A stretch of 64,000 bases of DNA from Epinephelus fuscoguttatus (Eukaryota; Chordata; Actinopteri; Perciformes; Serranidae), in contig NC_064754.1 in NCBI RefSeq assembly GCF_011397635.1, forward strand, positions 29,554,543-29,618,542, in the 5' to 3' direction. Positions 49,701 to 57,720 of this stretch are shown piece by piece (the stretch's first letter is position 1; every line of letters begins with the position of its first letter). Below the pieces are notes generated by a model. That model ran no database searches and was not told the DNA's origin. It worked only from the letters and a program-made list of their open reading frames with translations. The translations under genes and the position numbers were made by a program.

Positions 49701-49747
49701 TTAGCATGTGATTTTCTGTGTATGTATAGCACTGTCTCCTTAAGCAT
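19258..49747 (-). CDS. hap1: Huntingtin-associated protein 1 / TRAK (Milton) family motor adaptor
   Basis: Adaptor linking kinesin and dynein-dynactin to cargo. Shared exons, 5' to 3': 41482-41347, 40976-40788, 30933-30857, 30584-30468, 30355-30261, 29441-29333, 29053-28975, 28882-28752, 28636-28562, 27779-27568, 23524-23306, 23115-22778, 21515-21327, 21066-20964, 19651-19258. All phases agree. A first coding exon is proposed at 49747-49670 (26 codons, phase 0), giving about 846 aa. The HAP1_N domain holds DLPELEIVSLL, GYDNDDWLHTPLLPP and ERDLELAARIGQSLL, then heptad coiled coils. The Milton-like C-terminal half holds SYLPDRLQIVKPLEG, LHQWQQLAKPNLGGILHPRP, a TITTCQVLQPS block, LLQERGIS and NLVEKLQGLGLHRV. 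Context (keratin, gastrin) favours hap1; trak1 or trak2 is the alternative. The extreme 5' coding structure is unresolved. Confidence 0.88.
20476..20873. mobile_element. MITE with TTAA target duplication in a hap1 intron
   Basis: The inverted ends are AGGGACAGTTCAC on the left and GTGAACTGTCCCT on the right, flanked by TTAA at 472-475 and 874-877 (20472-20475 and 20874-20877). A TTAA duplication is what piggyBac-type transposases leave. The inside is non-coding. The element lies in the last hap1 intron, between exons 21066-20964 and 19651-19258. Confidence 0.8.
22365..22700. repeat. Possible diverged dispersed repeat in a hap1 intron
   Basis: TTAAAGGTTCAGTGTGGAG near 22378 resembles the left end of the repeat at 229, but the right end is not evident. 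Low certainty. Confidence 0.3.
23530..24890. other. hap1 intron, 3' part
   Basis: Intronic AT-rich sequence between hap1 exon 23524-23306 and the nested plus-strand gene. I see no additional exon in phase and no clear repeat boundaries. Confidence 0.55.
24898..25737 (+). CDS. Nested gene encoding an unrecognised coiled-coil protein
   Basis: I do not recognise this protein. It lies inside a hap1 intron on the opposite strand. Exon 1 (24898-24927) encodes MGSKQTRKNK and ends at a strong donor, AAG then GTAAGA. Exon 2 starts at 25171 after CTGTCTTTAAG and continues in phase (RKQCGIVAKQHKPS) to TGA at 25735-25737, giving 198 aa. Residues about 40-140 are Leu/Glu/Lys/Gln-rich with heptad spacing (for example SINTKLKRQVQELQHMENQW and ERKYFKALDEINRLEEILKN), so a coiled coil is likely. 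Exon 2 appears to end at 25743 (GAG then GTATGT). A third exon may start at 25852, followed by AATAAA at 25941. After about 25640 another frame looks more coiled-coil-like but has an in-frame TAG. It may be a recent gene, a decaying gene, or contain an indel. Confidence 0.55.
25852..25965 (+). other. Probable last exon and poly(A) signal of the nested gene
   Basis: The acceptor TTCTTTTTTCAG ends at 25851. AATAAA occurs at 25941-25946. In the chosen frame the stop lies in exon 2, so this exon would be 3' UTR. Confidence 0.45.
25966..27560. other. hap1 intron, 5' part
   Basis: Intron between exon 27779-27568 and the nested gene. A short CA run lies at 27537-27554. I found no supported exon. 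Confidence 0.5.
28562..28636 (-). CDS. hap1: hap1 exon with GC-AG intron
   Basis: The 25 codons read LTHENEELNQHLSASRESQL and end LNLRSE, continuing with LKDLRDKYSQ in the exon at 27779. The family pattern (ENEEL..HL followed by ELEDKYAECMEML in TRAK) fits this join. The donor is TCAGAG followed by GCAAGA, a good GC-donor consensus (AG then GCAAG). No GT donor keeps the frame. Confidence 0.85.
28689..28744. repeat. (GT)n microsatellite beside a hap1 splice donor
   Basis: GT repeat with a GCGCGC interruption. On the hap1 strand it is an AC tract starting seven bases inside the intron after the donor GTGAGT at 28751-28746. Confidence 0.9.
30934..32080. other. hap1 long intron, 3' part
   Basis: Intronic sequence; an open frame at 31056-31436 on the plus strand has low-complexity AT-driven composition and no splice context. 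Confidence 0.5.
32086..32300. repeat. Possible diverged dispersed repeat
   Basis: GCATTTATATGGCACATTTC followed by AATTCAAAAAGCTTTAAAT resembles a common fish repeat phrase that carries TTTAGCACCTTT and AAAGTGCTTTA. The match is from memory and the boundaries are not resolved. Confidence 0.35.
33255..33510 (+). repeat. tRNA-derived SINE-like repeat in a hap1 intron
   Basis: GTGGTTCGATCCATGG (33302-33317) is an RNA polymerase III B-box-like sequence. Downstream phrases GTGTATGATCGTGTGTG and GTGTAAAGCCTTTTGAGAGG match a widespread teleost SINE-like family whose 3' half reads TGTAAAGCGCTTTGAGTGG. The copy is diverged. Confidence 0.6.
33511..35400. other. hap1 long intron, middle part
   Basis: No exon in phase and no recognised repeat. 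A short (CA)n lies near 35045-35058. Confidence 0.45.
35506..35710 (-). CDS. hap1: hap1 alternative first exon with poly-Asn tract
   Basis: The exon starts with ATG at 35710 and encodes 68 residues plus one base: an acidic, Ser-rich start (MDGEAEGSFSPVTMEVWSSS), then SEEEEDKST, then eleven Asn from an AAT/AAC trinucleotide repeat, ending ESLCREVTQ. The donor is CACAAG then GTGAGT, phase 1, the same phase as exon 40976-40788. It can therefore splice to exon 30933 in frame (EVTQ-VLCSDRVGQVTK), giving about 780 aa. This isoform would lack the DLPELEIVSLL and DNDDWLHTPL segment of HAP1_N. A TATA-like TTATATATTA lies upstream near 35904-35895. It is inferred to be an alternative promoter; no transcript evidence is available. 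Confidence 0.65.
35895..35905 (-). promoter_or_regulatory. hap1: Candidate TATA box for the short hap1 isoform
   Basis: The minus strand reads ATTATATATTA about 190 nt upstream of the alternative ATG at 35710. It would place a start near 35870. Confidence 0.4.
35910..39590. other. hap1 long intron
   Basis: No exon in phase is visible. Small repeats include GGCACAGCATGGCACA (38456-38473). Nothing else is recognised. Confidence 0.45.
39593..39965. mobile_element. hAT-like MITE in a hap1 intron
   Basis: The left end AGGGCTACAACTAAC and the right end GTTGCAACCCT form an inverted pair. The interior carries GATTGATATCTTGATTAATC-type motifs typical of a very abundant teleost non-autonomous element. 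I did not find an intact 8-bp duplication, so the copy is old. Confidence 0.6.
41347..41693 (-). CDS. hap1: hap1 N-terminal exon pair with conflicting reading frames
   Basis: Exon 41482-41347 (phase 0 in, phase 1 out) encodes AHLDSQSAFSLHEGRGEVPG onward, ending QDVSTLT, and joins the HAP1_N exon perfectly. Upstream, 41693-41599 has a strong acceptor (CTCTCTGCAG) and a strong donor (CAGCT then GTGAGT), and is open in one frame (SIPSLSQPDALDACIVSLNH). It ends in phase 2, so it cannot join the next exon in frame. The intervening 116 bp is open in the downstream frame and looks coding (SCEFTFTLNPPTPVKLSHSA). Either the short exon is skipped, or a one-base difference in the run of five C (plus strand, about 41626-41632) links both frames. 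Confidence 0.6.
41700..42110. other. hap1 first long intron, 3' end
   Basis: Purine-rich and AT-rich sequence; nothing recognised. Confidence 0.4.
42112..42530. repeat. Probable decayed hAT-like MITE
   Basis: GAGGGCTGAGAATTAATC on the left and ATAATCAAGAGGCCCT on the right form a loose inverted pair around AT-rich DNA. The pattern resembles the common AGGGCT...AGCCCT teleost elements. No duplication is visible. Confidence 0.4.
43030..43246. repeat. Dispersed DNA element fragment
   Basis: GGTGTACCTAATAAAGTGGC (43216-43235) is a well-known teleost repeat end. A partly complementary TTCACCTAGCTAAAAC lies near 43045. Family name not assigned. Confidence 0.5.
43260..46250. other. hap1 first long intron
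   Basis: No exon in phase and no repeat with clear ends. Overlapping open frames at 44544-44905 on the minus strand lack splice or family support. Confidence 0.4.
46255..46925. mobile_element. Long inverted-repeat (fold-back) element
   Basis: The left end TTAATGGAATACTTCACCCA, then GAAAATGATCATTTGTATATC, is mirrored at the right by TGATGTACAAATTATCATTTTG and GGGTTTTTAAC (to about 46924). Inner pairs also match: CATAACTTGTGCAATAT (about 46441-46457) with ATATTGCACAAGTTCTG (about 46704-46720), and CATGCATTTTTGCTAA (about 46506-46521) with GCAAAAATGCATGTG (about 46645-46659). Arms are about 300 bp with a loop near 46545-46620. There is no coding capacity. Fold-back MITE is the best description. 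Confidence 0.75.
46926..49660. other. hap1 first long intron
   Basis: No supported exon or repeat with boundaries. Scattered short open frames have no splice context. Confidence 0.4.
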
Positions 49748-49815
49748 GTGTCCATTAACTGAATTGCTCTCTGAGCTGCTTTACCGGCCGGCTTCTGTCC
49801 TGTCCTGCGTGTGTC
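49670..49815 (-). other. hap1: hap1 exon 2 (5' UTR plus proposed start codon)
   Basis: Bounded by a strong acceptor (CCTCTCTCAACAG) and a strong donor (GAGCACA then GTAAGT). The ATG at 49747 opens 26 codons (MLKETVLYIHRKSHAKINHR onward) and ends in phase 0. This joins in frame to exon 41482-41347 if the small exon at 41693-41599 is skipped. The 26 residues show no family similarity that I recognise, so the start codon is tentative. Confidence 0.5.
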
Positions 49816-51560
49816 CTGTTGAGAGAGGAAGCAACAGTGAGGCTGGGTGGAGGTGGGGCTGAAGGGAGAAAGGAGGAGGAGGAGGGACGTTCAGAGAAAA
49901 GGCGTGCTGGTTTATCATGGTGTGAGTCTGAGACACAATGGACGGACAGAAGCTTAACTTCAAAAGAGCAAGAGGTCTGTGAGCCAGCACTGTCCCGATT
50001 ATTGTTATACAGCAGCAGGTCAGGATGTCCCGCTTCCCAGTGGACACAGTTATTTGCATCAGCCAAACATTGCAAAGCTCCAGGCCATGTACTACCCAAA
50101 TTAGATTTATACCTATACTGTAGTGTAGCCTTTATCACAGCAACGATGCCAAGTCTGTTCCCAGCACTACTGGTTACTGATTTACAAACAGTAATCAGTG
50201 ATTAATTACTAGCTGTCTAAAAGTGAAGAAACCAATTTTGTTACAGAGACCTATGGATGTCTGAGACTCGTCATAAATGTATGCTTCTTCTGTTTAACTG
50301 TAACATCAAAATTCATCATAATGTCTATCATGACATCATTTTGACCTTATATCACACATTTGTCCTTATCTGGGATTTATCTTCATGACAGGGGGAGTAA
50401 TGAAAACACATTTACTTATAGATAACATCGGTGGTGTGTGCAGCAACCAGTTTAACATGAACCTCACAGAGGCCGCCACTGTTTGTTAAATCTGGCTTAA
50501 CATAATACTGGGGACAAAAATCACACTGTGCTGGCTGTCATAAGAACAAACAAGTATACTGTAAATATGAGATCACAAAACAAAGAGAAGCACTATTTAT
50601 GCTACAATATTCGACTTTCTTTCATCATATGTGGTATGTAGAGCAACTTAATTTCCAAACATTCAATGACTGACACTTGGAAACAGATTCTAATCTGTTG
50701 TGTTTACATTGCAATCCAGGCAAGTCTTATTAAGGACTGCATGTTTACCAAAAAAGGGCATTGTAAGGTTTTTTATGGAGCTTCTACTTGTTCTAATATA
50801 GCTGCAGGACTTCCACCTCCTCTGTTATTGAGCATGTAACCAAAGACAGTCATGATATCATAGGAAATAGTTAAAATATTCAATTACATCACACCAGATG
50901 TTGCCCAAAAAAGTAAGGAGCTTAAATTCCTCAACTATGCTGAACTCTCTGGGCTAAATCTGTTCTTTGAAGTAGCACCTCTACACTCCTCAAAAACTTT
51001 TACAGACTGAAAATAACACAAAACTATTTCAGAATGTGAAATGTGGTATTCAGACAGCATTTAGAGTAATCAGCTATTGAGATTGTTTGGCTTTGCAATC
51101 CCTAAAAAATGGACAGAAAAGCAAAAAGAAGAAGAAGTGCAAGACAGTCCCATTAAAAATGAGACAGCAGTTTTTTACTGAAGCTAAAATTACGCCTGGT
51201 TAACAGTGAAACAAACAAATAAATGTTGTAAAGATTACATACAGTAAAGGGAAAATAACTATGGTTGAACCCATGCGCTTCAGCAAGGGAGAAGAGACAC
51301 AAAGAGAGTAATGTTGATAGTAGTGTGTTGCTGCCTGCCAAAGATTATTGATAATCAGGATTCAATTTATTAAGTAATAATGAATCACATAAACCAATTT
51401 ATACGATCAGAGGAGTACAAGCTTTGTTCCAGTGGTTGTACAAGGACACATACAAATTACAATTTGGAGCCAATACCGAATGATTTTTTTAAAATACCTT
51501 ACTTGGAGAATTATAAATGTGTTTTCCAGAAAAGAAATGTCATTTCAATGTCATTTTTTA
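49816..51560. other. hap1 intron 1, 3' part
   Basis: A long open frame (49755-50138, minus) overlaps the exon 2 acceptor but is mostly pyrimidine tract and is not supported. Nothing else is recognised. Confidence 0.45.
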
Positions 51561-51567
51561 AAGAAGC

Positions 51568-51622
51568 CAAACTTGACTTAACAAGCAGACAAACAACCAC
51601 TCTGCTTGTTAAGTCAAGTTTG
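51568..51622. repeat. Perfect 21-bp hairpin
   Basis: CAAACTTGACTTAACAAGCAG at 51568-51588 (21 bases; first base C, last G) is exactly complementary to 51602-51622, with a 13-nt loop. No flanking inverted-end element is obvious. It lies in hap1 intron 1. Confidence 0.9.
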
Positions 51623-52877
51623 ATAGATAAATAGAAATAGAAAATAGAAAATAAATTAATATTGGCAAAAGTGTAATTCACAGTAAAAGCAGAGACTGTC
51701 TGATCGAAGAATAAGAGTAAAAAATAGAAATATGTATTGATCTGAGTAAGCATTTGATGCTGGCTCAGTTTTCATAACTCTATGCTACAGACACAGTATT
51801 TGATATGTACTGTTAAATACCCAGTTCTATTAATAACAAAGAATAAAGGGCATAATTCAGTGCACTTTAAAAATATTTCAATGCATTTTGATTAATTTTA
51901 AAAGTGTTCTTTCAAGCGTATATCTTTCATAACATGTTTTCAATGTGAGTGAAGAGTTGTGTGAATATAATGAGAGACACAAACAAAGAGGAGAGCTCAG
52001 GAGGACAGGTTGGGGCAGATTAATTAATCTTTCCCTTTGGCTGTGTTACATAAAGGATAATCATGTGCTTCTTGCTTCATACAGTATAATAACTAGAGTT
52101 CATGTTGTTTTCCCAGTGGTTTTTTTTCTGCCTCAGTGATGCCAGTTGTGTAGAATACACAGTGAATAATGTGCGGTGGACACACAAAGGTGCCATTCAT
52201 GTCCCACCAGTGTATGTGTGTACAGAGGGTGCACCTCTTGTGAGTCTCTGCTGTCTGACTCCACAGCAAAAGGTATACAGGAGCTATTGTTGCTGCAAGT
52301 TCACTGCTAGGTGCAACCTCAGGTAACTTTACTGGAGTGTTGAGCAGAGGAGGGGGCTGAAGATGAAAGGCGACGTTTGTACTCTAATAGGCTAATACTG
52401 ATAAAAGTGGCTGTGTTTAATATGTCTGCAGTAAAATAACAAGCACTATAATTAAAAATGAAAACGTCATGGGCTAGGAGCTGACCGCTGGCTCTTAATT
52501 TCACTTCCGAGGTATTAACGCTAGCTACCGTTATGTTATATTAGCAATACCACCAGGAAGATTAGCTAGCTTAACGTAGCGACAAATATACCTTATTAGC
52601 GACTGCTTCTTCACACCTGACCAAGAGTCACTCAAGTAAATGTTTAAATTCAAGTGTTAGCTCAAAGGTAAGTGTTTAAAAGATGTTTAAACAGGACAAC
52701 TTGAATTCCATCATCAACGCTTCCCAGTGGAGGGAGGAGGACTCCCACCCTGCAGCGGTATGGAAATTTCCCTCTTCCGAAGTTTGGACAGTTTAAGAAA
52801 CACACCCCATACCGACAGGTCTGCAACACAAATGTCAGTGAAATGACAGTGAAGAAAGAAGAACATATTTAACTTAC

Positions 52878-52985
52878 ATGTCTGTTTCATTCGTGTCTTT
52901 TCAAGGTCGTAGTCGCCGCTGAAGTTTCACTCAGCAAACTTGACGCTCAGCTGTCACAACGGCTGGTCCGCTCTGTGTGTTCCAT
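52878..52985 (-). other. hap1: hap1 first exon (5' UTR)
   Basis: On the minus strand the exon ends AAACAGACAT before the donor GTAAGTTAAA. The upstream edge is estimated from the ZNF143-like site at 53006-53026. It contains a small ATG frame (MKQT) that does not join the next exon in a useful phase, so it is treated as untranslated. Confidence 0.6.
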
Positions 52986-53005
52986 TTGGTCATCTGGGAA
53001 GCGAG

Positions 53006-53026
53006 GCATTATGGGACATGTAGTTC
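53006..53026. promoter_or_regulatory. ZNF143/SBF-type promoter motif
   Basis: GCATTATGGGACATGTAGTTC closely resembles the vertebrate promoter element GCATTCTGGGAATTGTAGTTC bound by ZNF143/STAF, often found in TATA-less and bidirectional promoters. It sits just upstream of hap1 exon 1. Recognition is from memory of the motif. Confidence 0.7.
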
Positions 53027-53200
53027 CTAAACGAAATCCATTTTTCAATCACACAGCAGTTAATTGAGCGAACGTTAGGTAATTTATGATATTTTTTTTG
53101 GTTTGCGTTTTTAGAAAAGTGGAAGCCTGAACCACTGAAGCTGTCTATTAAGTCCACATTAAACAAATGACTGGAATGATCAGGTTTCCAGCCTCATCTG

Positions 53201-53724
53201 CAGACATGGGCGGATAATGAGACAATGGGTCCCTGGGCACAGATATTCAAAAGGCCCTGTCAGGAGGCAGTAGCCTACACACAGACTTTGTAATGGTTTT
53301 GCCTCTTTTTTTAGTTGTTTTGTGTCTCTTTGAGATAACTTTGTGTGTCTTTGAGGTCACTTTGACCCTTTTTGTAGTTATTTTGTGTGTCTTTGTAGTT
53401 CCTCTGCATCTCCATGTGGTCTTTTTGTGTCTCTTTGGAGTCATTTTGAGTCTCTTCCTCTTTAGTACATGATGATTCGGTGGGTGCACTAATAGGTAGA
53501 TGGATAGGTTGCCCAGGCGGAGTTTTGTATACTCTCTGAAATATTCCAGTGGCTTTTTGGCTTATAGATAGGTTTACTATAAATGGCCAGAAAAAGAGTT
53601 GGGTATACCCCATATACCCAATATACCCTCCGCTACATCACTGAATACATGTTAATTAGAGTGACACTTTGGACCTCTGGGTGTGTACCCTGTAGGCCCT
53701 GTCCGTAATCCATCTACGCCTGCA
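53201..53724 (-). mobile_element. Minisatellite-bearing non-autonomous element, copy 3
   Basis: The ends are loosely inverted: CAGACATGGGCGGATAATGA (53201-53220) and GTCCGTAATCCATCTACGCC (53701-53720). The core at about 53290-53455 is a GT-rich degenerate tandem array (TTTTTGTAGTTATTTTGTGT-type units). It is the same family as at 2.9 and 14.8 kb, with a short array here. Confidence 0.65.
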
Positions 53725-55240
53725 AGGATTTCTTGACTCTCTTACTTATACTACTGTATGTAATAGCCCATACGAGAGGTTGATGGACTCATATGGAAAT
53801 TAAGCAAGGCTCTATATTAGCAGCTGGTCACATGCAAAGTATTTTAAGCCAGAGAAATCACAGCATGCCCTGCTGATATTTTTGGTTGTCCTATCTGACA
53901 CAGAGCCTGCACAGAACGTGTGACAGCTGGAGAAATACCTAAACACTACAAGCAGATCGAGGGCTGCATTGGTAGTAAATAAACAAAGATTAGCTATCAT
54001 TTAGCTGACGCAGTACATGCAACAGATAGAAGTGTTGATGATGTACTCACATATCTCAAGCAAAATCCCCTTCCATTAGCAGCAGCGACCTTTACAAGCT
54101 TAACATCTGTCTGATTGTTATGTGTGCCATTAAAAGAACATCTGTGGTTATTTCCAGCTGCCTCTCTAAGTTTATCTTCCCAAACTGGTAAGAACACCCA
54201 CATGTGACTGGACCAAATGCTGAGCTATTTTAACCACGAGAGCCAACCACCAAGCAAGCCTGAGAATGTGCACAGACATACTGTGCACCCTCAAACTTTC
54301 ACACTCAGAAACTCACACACATCTCATCTGACCCCAACATATGCCTCTGGTCTCACTGAGTGTTGACTGATTGTGTGAGCCTCTGTCTACCTCTAGTGGT
54401 AAAAGTCTGAATCAACTGAAAGATTGTTCACATTATTATCTGGTTCCAGGATCTCTCACTCAATTATTTTTGTGTCTAAGTGACTAATGGTAACAAAACT
54501 TTTCAAAATGTTATTGAGCGAGAGCGCTGCAGCTGCCAGGAGTGAAACTGGCTACAGTGTAACCACTCAGGGCATTCGTGTACCATCAATGTACGTCCAC
54601 TAAAAGTGCTTGTTTTTGCCACTGACAGACTCAGATTGTTACAAAGTGGCTGACACCTTTATGGGAAGGATCCCTACAGCGTTAGATGTATTAATTGAAG
54701 AGTAAGTTCCTATTATTTAACCAGAATCAGATTCAAAATTGCCATTTCCAAACACACCAGACTCCATTTAAATAAAGAGTTACTTACGAGTGTGTAGAGC
54801 CAGCCAATATTTGAATCTACCTGGGTGAATTAAGGGTTATTTCAACCAAACTAAAGTTGGTGATCTTTGGAACAGTTGGAAGATAAACCAAGATGGTTAT
54901 TTTGTTTCTGTTTAGTGTGTTTTACAATGGCAAAATTACTGTATATTTAAACTGAGCCTGGTTGGTTTAAGGATGGCAGTTTCGGGGCTATTTCTGGTGA
55001 CACAAAAAATATCTCACTCTTTATTAAAAAGGTTTATCTCTGTAGGGATCCTTTCTATAATATTGTCAAACACTTATAATAACAATCTGAGCCTTTCAAT
55101 GGCAAAAACAAGGCCTTTAGTGGACGTATATTGGTGGTTACATTGCAGCCTGTTTACATTTGTCACAAAGACAAAGACACAAAACATGGGGGAAAAGGGT
55201 TGAAAAATACCAATGTAACCCTTCATTTCAAACAAAGTTG
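53725..55240. other. Intergenic DNA, nothing recognised
   Basis: Lies between the hap1 promoter side and the next repeat. Short open frames are not supported by splice signals. Confidence 0.4.
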
Positions 55241-55252
55241 CTTGTTCTAGAC

Positions 55253-55560
55253 AAAAGCTCCAGAACAAGCAGTAAGTGGACCTTGAGTTGGAATAGTTTT
55301 GTCTGATGTTTCCAAGCTCATCATGGACAAGAAGTCCAAGTGAAAGGACAAGTGCTTCAAATAGAAGAAAAGAAGTGAGCAAACTCCATGAAGACCTTGT
55401 AATGAGGTGAAAAGCTCCAGAATTGGTAGTAAGTGAACCTTGAGTGGAGACTGTTTAAGGTCAGAAGGTGTCAAACTCGGTGTCTTTGTGCTAAGAAAAT
55501 CCTGTGACTTTGACTGAATCTGGTTAAATAAAACCATGTTTTTCTTGTCCTAATTTATGT
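55253..55560. repeat. Imperfect direct duplication
   Basis: AAAGCTCCAGAACAAGCAGT at about 55254 recurs as AAAGCTCCAGAATTGGTAGT at about 55410, each followed by AAGTG.ACCTTGAGT. This indicates a tandem duplication with a period of about 156 bp. Confidence 0.6.
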
Positions 55561-57330
55561 TCTTGCTTCATTTTACACTTATCAAAGTCAGCAAATGCTA
55601 CAGACACGAAAACATACCTTTACACTCAGAGTGTGTCTCTCTCCTGGTACAGGTGGTCAGCTGCAGCTCCACTGTCAATTGTTCCAAAACATTCCTCAGT
55701 GGACAACCAACGCTACCGTGTCTATGTGTCTTCCATTTGTAAGTGATGATTAATAATTTACCACAGTCTCCATCAATCCAGTGAGCTAGTGGTCTGCTCC
55801 AGGCCACTTCCTCTCCCAAGGACAATGGGGCCATTTCCTGTGGGGTGAGAGGCAGAGGACCAGGGTGAGCGAAACAGGCAAGTATTGTAGAGCAGGGACA
55901 TCATATCAGCATTTCCTGCTCTTGGAGTAAAGACAGATTCCAGCTTCCAGTGTGATTCATGATTTGTAAGCTGGGAGGTTACAGGAGCCAAGTCTGCCAG
56001 ACACCAGAGCAGACATCTTTTGACCGCTGCCTGTGGGATATTAAGAAAACATTATGACTTTATATTTATCATGTGACATATTACAGATACAGATAGATAA
56101 CATACTTCCTATACATAAGCTCATGAGTGTCAGCAAGAAGCCTTGTTCTCTGTGAGAGAGAAATGCTCCCACATAGGAATGACTGTTAAAAAAGGAATGG
56201 ACATCAAAAGCTTCTTATTAAATCAACAATAAAAAGCAATAAAAAAAAGTCAGGTGTCTTTAACAGAGTCAGCATGAGCTAAAGTCCCACATGAATCCCA
56301 CTCTTTTAATTGCTGGCTAATTTTCAAAATAAAGAGGCTGCTATGCTCAAAACAATGGCTGCATTCATGTCACTGCTGCCCCCATGTCCACTGTCCAGGG
56401 ATATCTGAGAGAGACAAAAACAAGCCAAAGAAATGCAATAGACAAGGATGAGTATCAGCTCAAAGAGTATGAAGTTATGAAACCACTATTCCATTCGATG
56501 AATGGTCTAATAAATGTCAAGCCCCTCAAGCAACACTTGAAAACCCAAGAATGTCAATTGGGCCTGAAGCTATTTTTAAAGAGAGCTGTCGTTCACTCTG
56601 ACAACTATAATGGCCTATATAACCAGCAGTGGCCCAGCATGCCTTGTCCCCCTCAGTCCCTGTCTCTTTCATTCTATGAGGCACAGATGATGACTGTCAC
56701 AATAGCCACAAAGGAGAGACCCATGACAATATGCCCTGAGGCAGGACATGGTATAGAGCCTGACCTATCTGAGACTGTCATCCAGTCTGAGTGTGTCACA
56801 TATGCAGCTTGACACTTCGTTACTGTTTCATGTAACAGCACCATCAGTGTCTGTAGGTGGAAGGATTTCATTATTTTTCTGCCTTTTACAGGTCTAAAAT
56901 TAATTAGCAAAGATAGATTTATCCATCACTTTATCAGTCATTATGAATTTCTTTATTTTCCTGTGCAGGAAGGAGCGCTGACATGTCAGGTGAGGAGCAC
57001 CTCACCAGTCAGTCCCCTACAGACTAAACAGAGTAGCAGCAATTTTTGAAATACGTTTATCCAAGTTGTCTGACCTCTTTTGAACTTTCCACATACATTC
57101 AATGGAAACATTACTTCCACATGTTTTGGCTTCTTTACACCTCCCTCCTGACACAACAAACGGTTTTAAAAAAGTAAACCTGGCAGTCACATGTTGACTT
57201 AAATGTAAAGCTTTTTCCACTGATAACAATTAATTTATTGGTCTATTAACACTATAGTAATAATTGTTTGGGTGATTTTTTTAGGAGAAAGTTCTCTGAC
57301 TCCAGCATCTAAAATGTTAACATTTGCTCT
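55561..57330. other. Intergenic DNA with an unsupported open frame
   Basis: A 142-codon open frame at 56384-56812 (plus) has no recognisable domain and no clear promoter or splice context. I do not call it a gene. Confidence 0.4.
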
Positions 57331-57334
57331 CTTC

Positions 57335-57460
57335 AGGGGCGTAAATATAGACAGGGCAGGCAGAGTAATTGCACTGGGGCCCATGAGGTGGGGGGCCCAT
57401 AGGGAGAGTGGGCACTCCAACAATGCACTGGGTGGCGAATGGGCCCTTATGAGTGACTGC
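57335..57460. repeat. Dispersed repeat fragment
   Basis: AGGGGCGTAAATATAGACAG followed by GCACTGGGGCCCATGAGG matches a phrase common in fish intergenic DNA. The element family and ends are unknown. Confidence 0.35.
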
Positions 57461-57569
57461 CACCTTGAGAATATGTCTGTGTTCAAAGAAAAACTCTCAT
57501 TAAATAATAAACAGTGCCATTTGCTATATACGCCCTTAAAAAGGCAAACCCATCTCCACTATGTTTATT

Positions 57570-57720
57570 TTTTCCATCCATCCATTAATTTTTATCCACT
57601 TATCCCAGGCCATGTCACGGGGGCAGCAGGCCGAGCAAAGCACCCCAGACGTCCCTCTCCCCAGCAACGCTTTCCAGCTTCTCCTGGGGGACCCCAAGGT
57701 GTTCCCAGGCCACATGAGTT
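57570..57720. repeat. Common teleost dispersed repeat
   Basis: CCATCCATTAATTTTTATCC, then GGGGGCAGCAGGCCGAGC, CCAGACGTCCCTCTCCCCAG and GTGTTCCCAGGCCAC form the recognisable order of a very abundant teleost dispersed repeat. The copy is diverged. Confidence 0.6.

Noticed and set aside
49755-50138. 127-codon minus-strand open frame overlapping hap1 exon 2
   Set aside because: It runs through the exon 2 acceptor and its pyrimidine tract; the splice sites better explain the region.
56384-56812. 142-codon plus-strand open frame
   Set aside because: Composition is not distinctive, there is no promoter, splice or poly(A) context, and I recognise no family.
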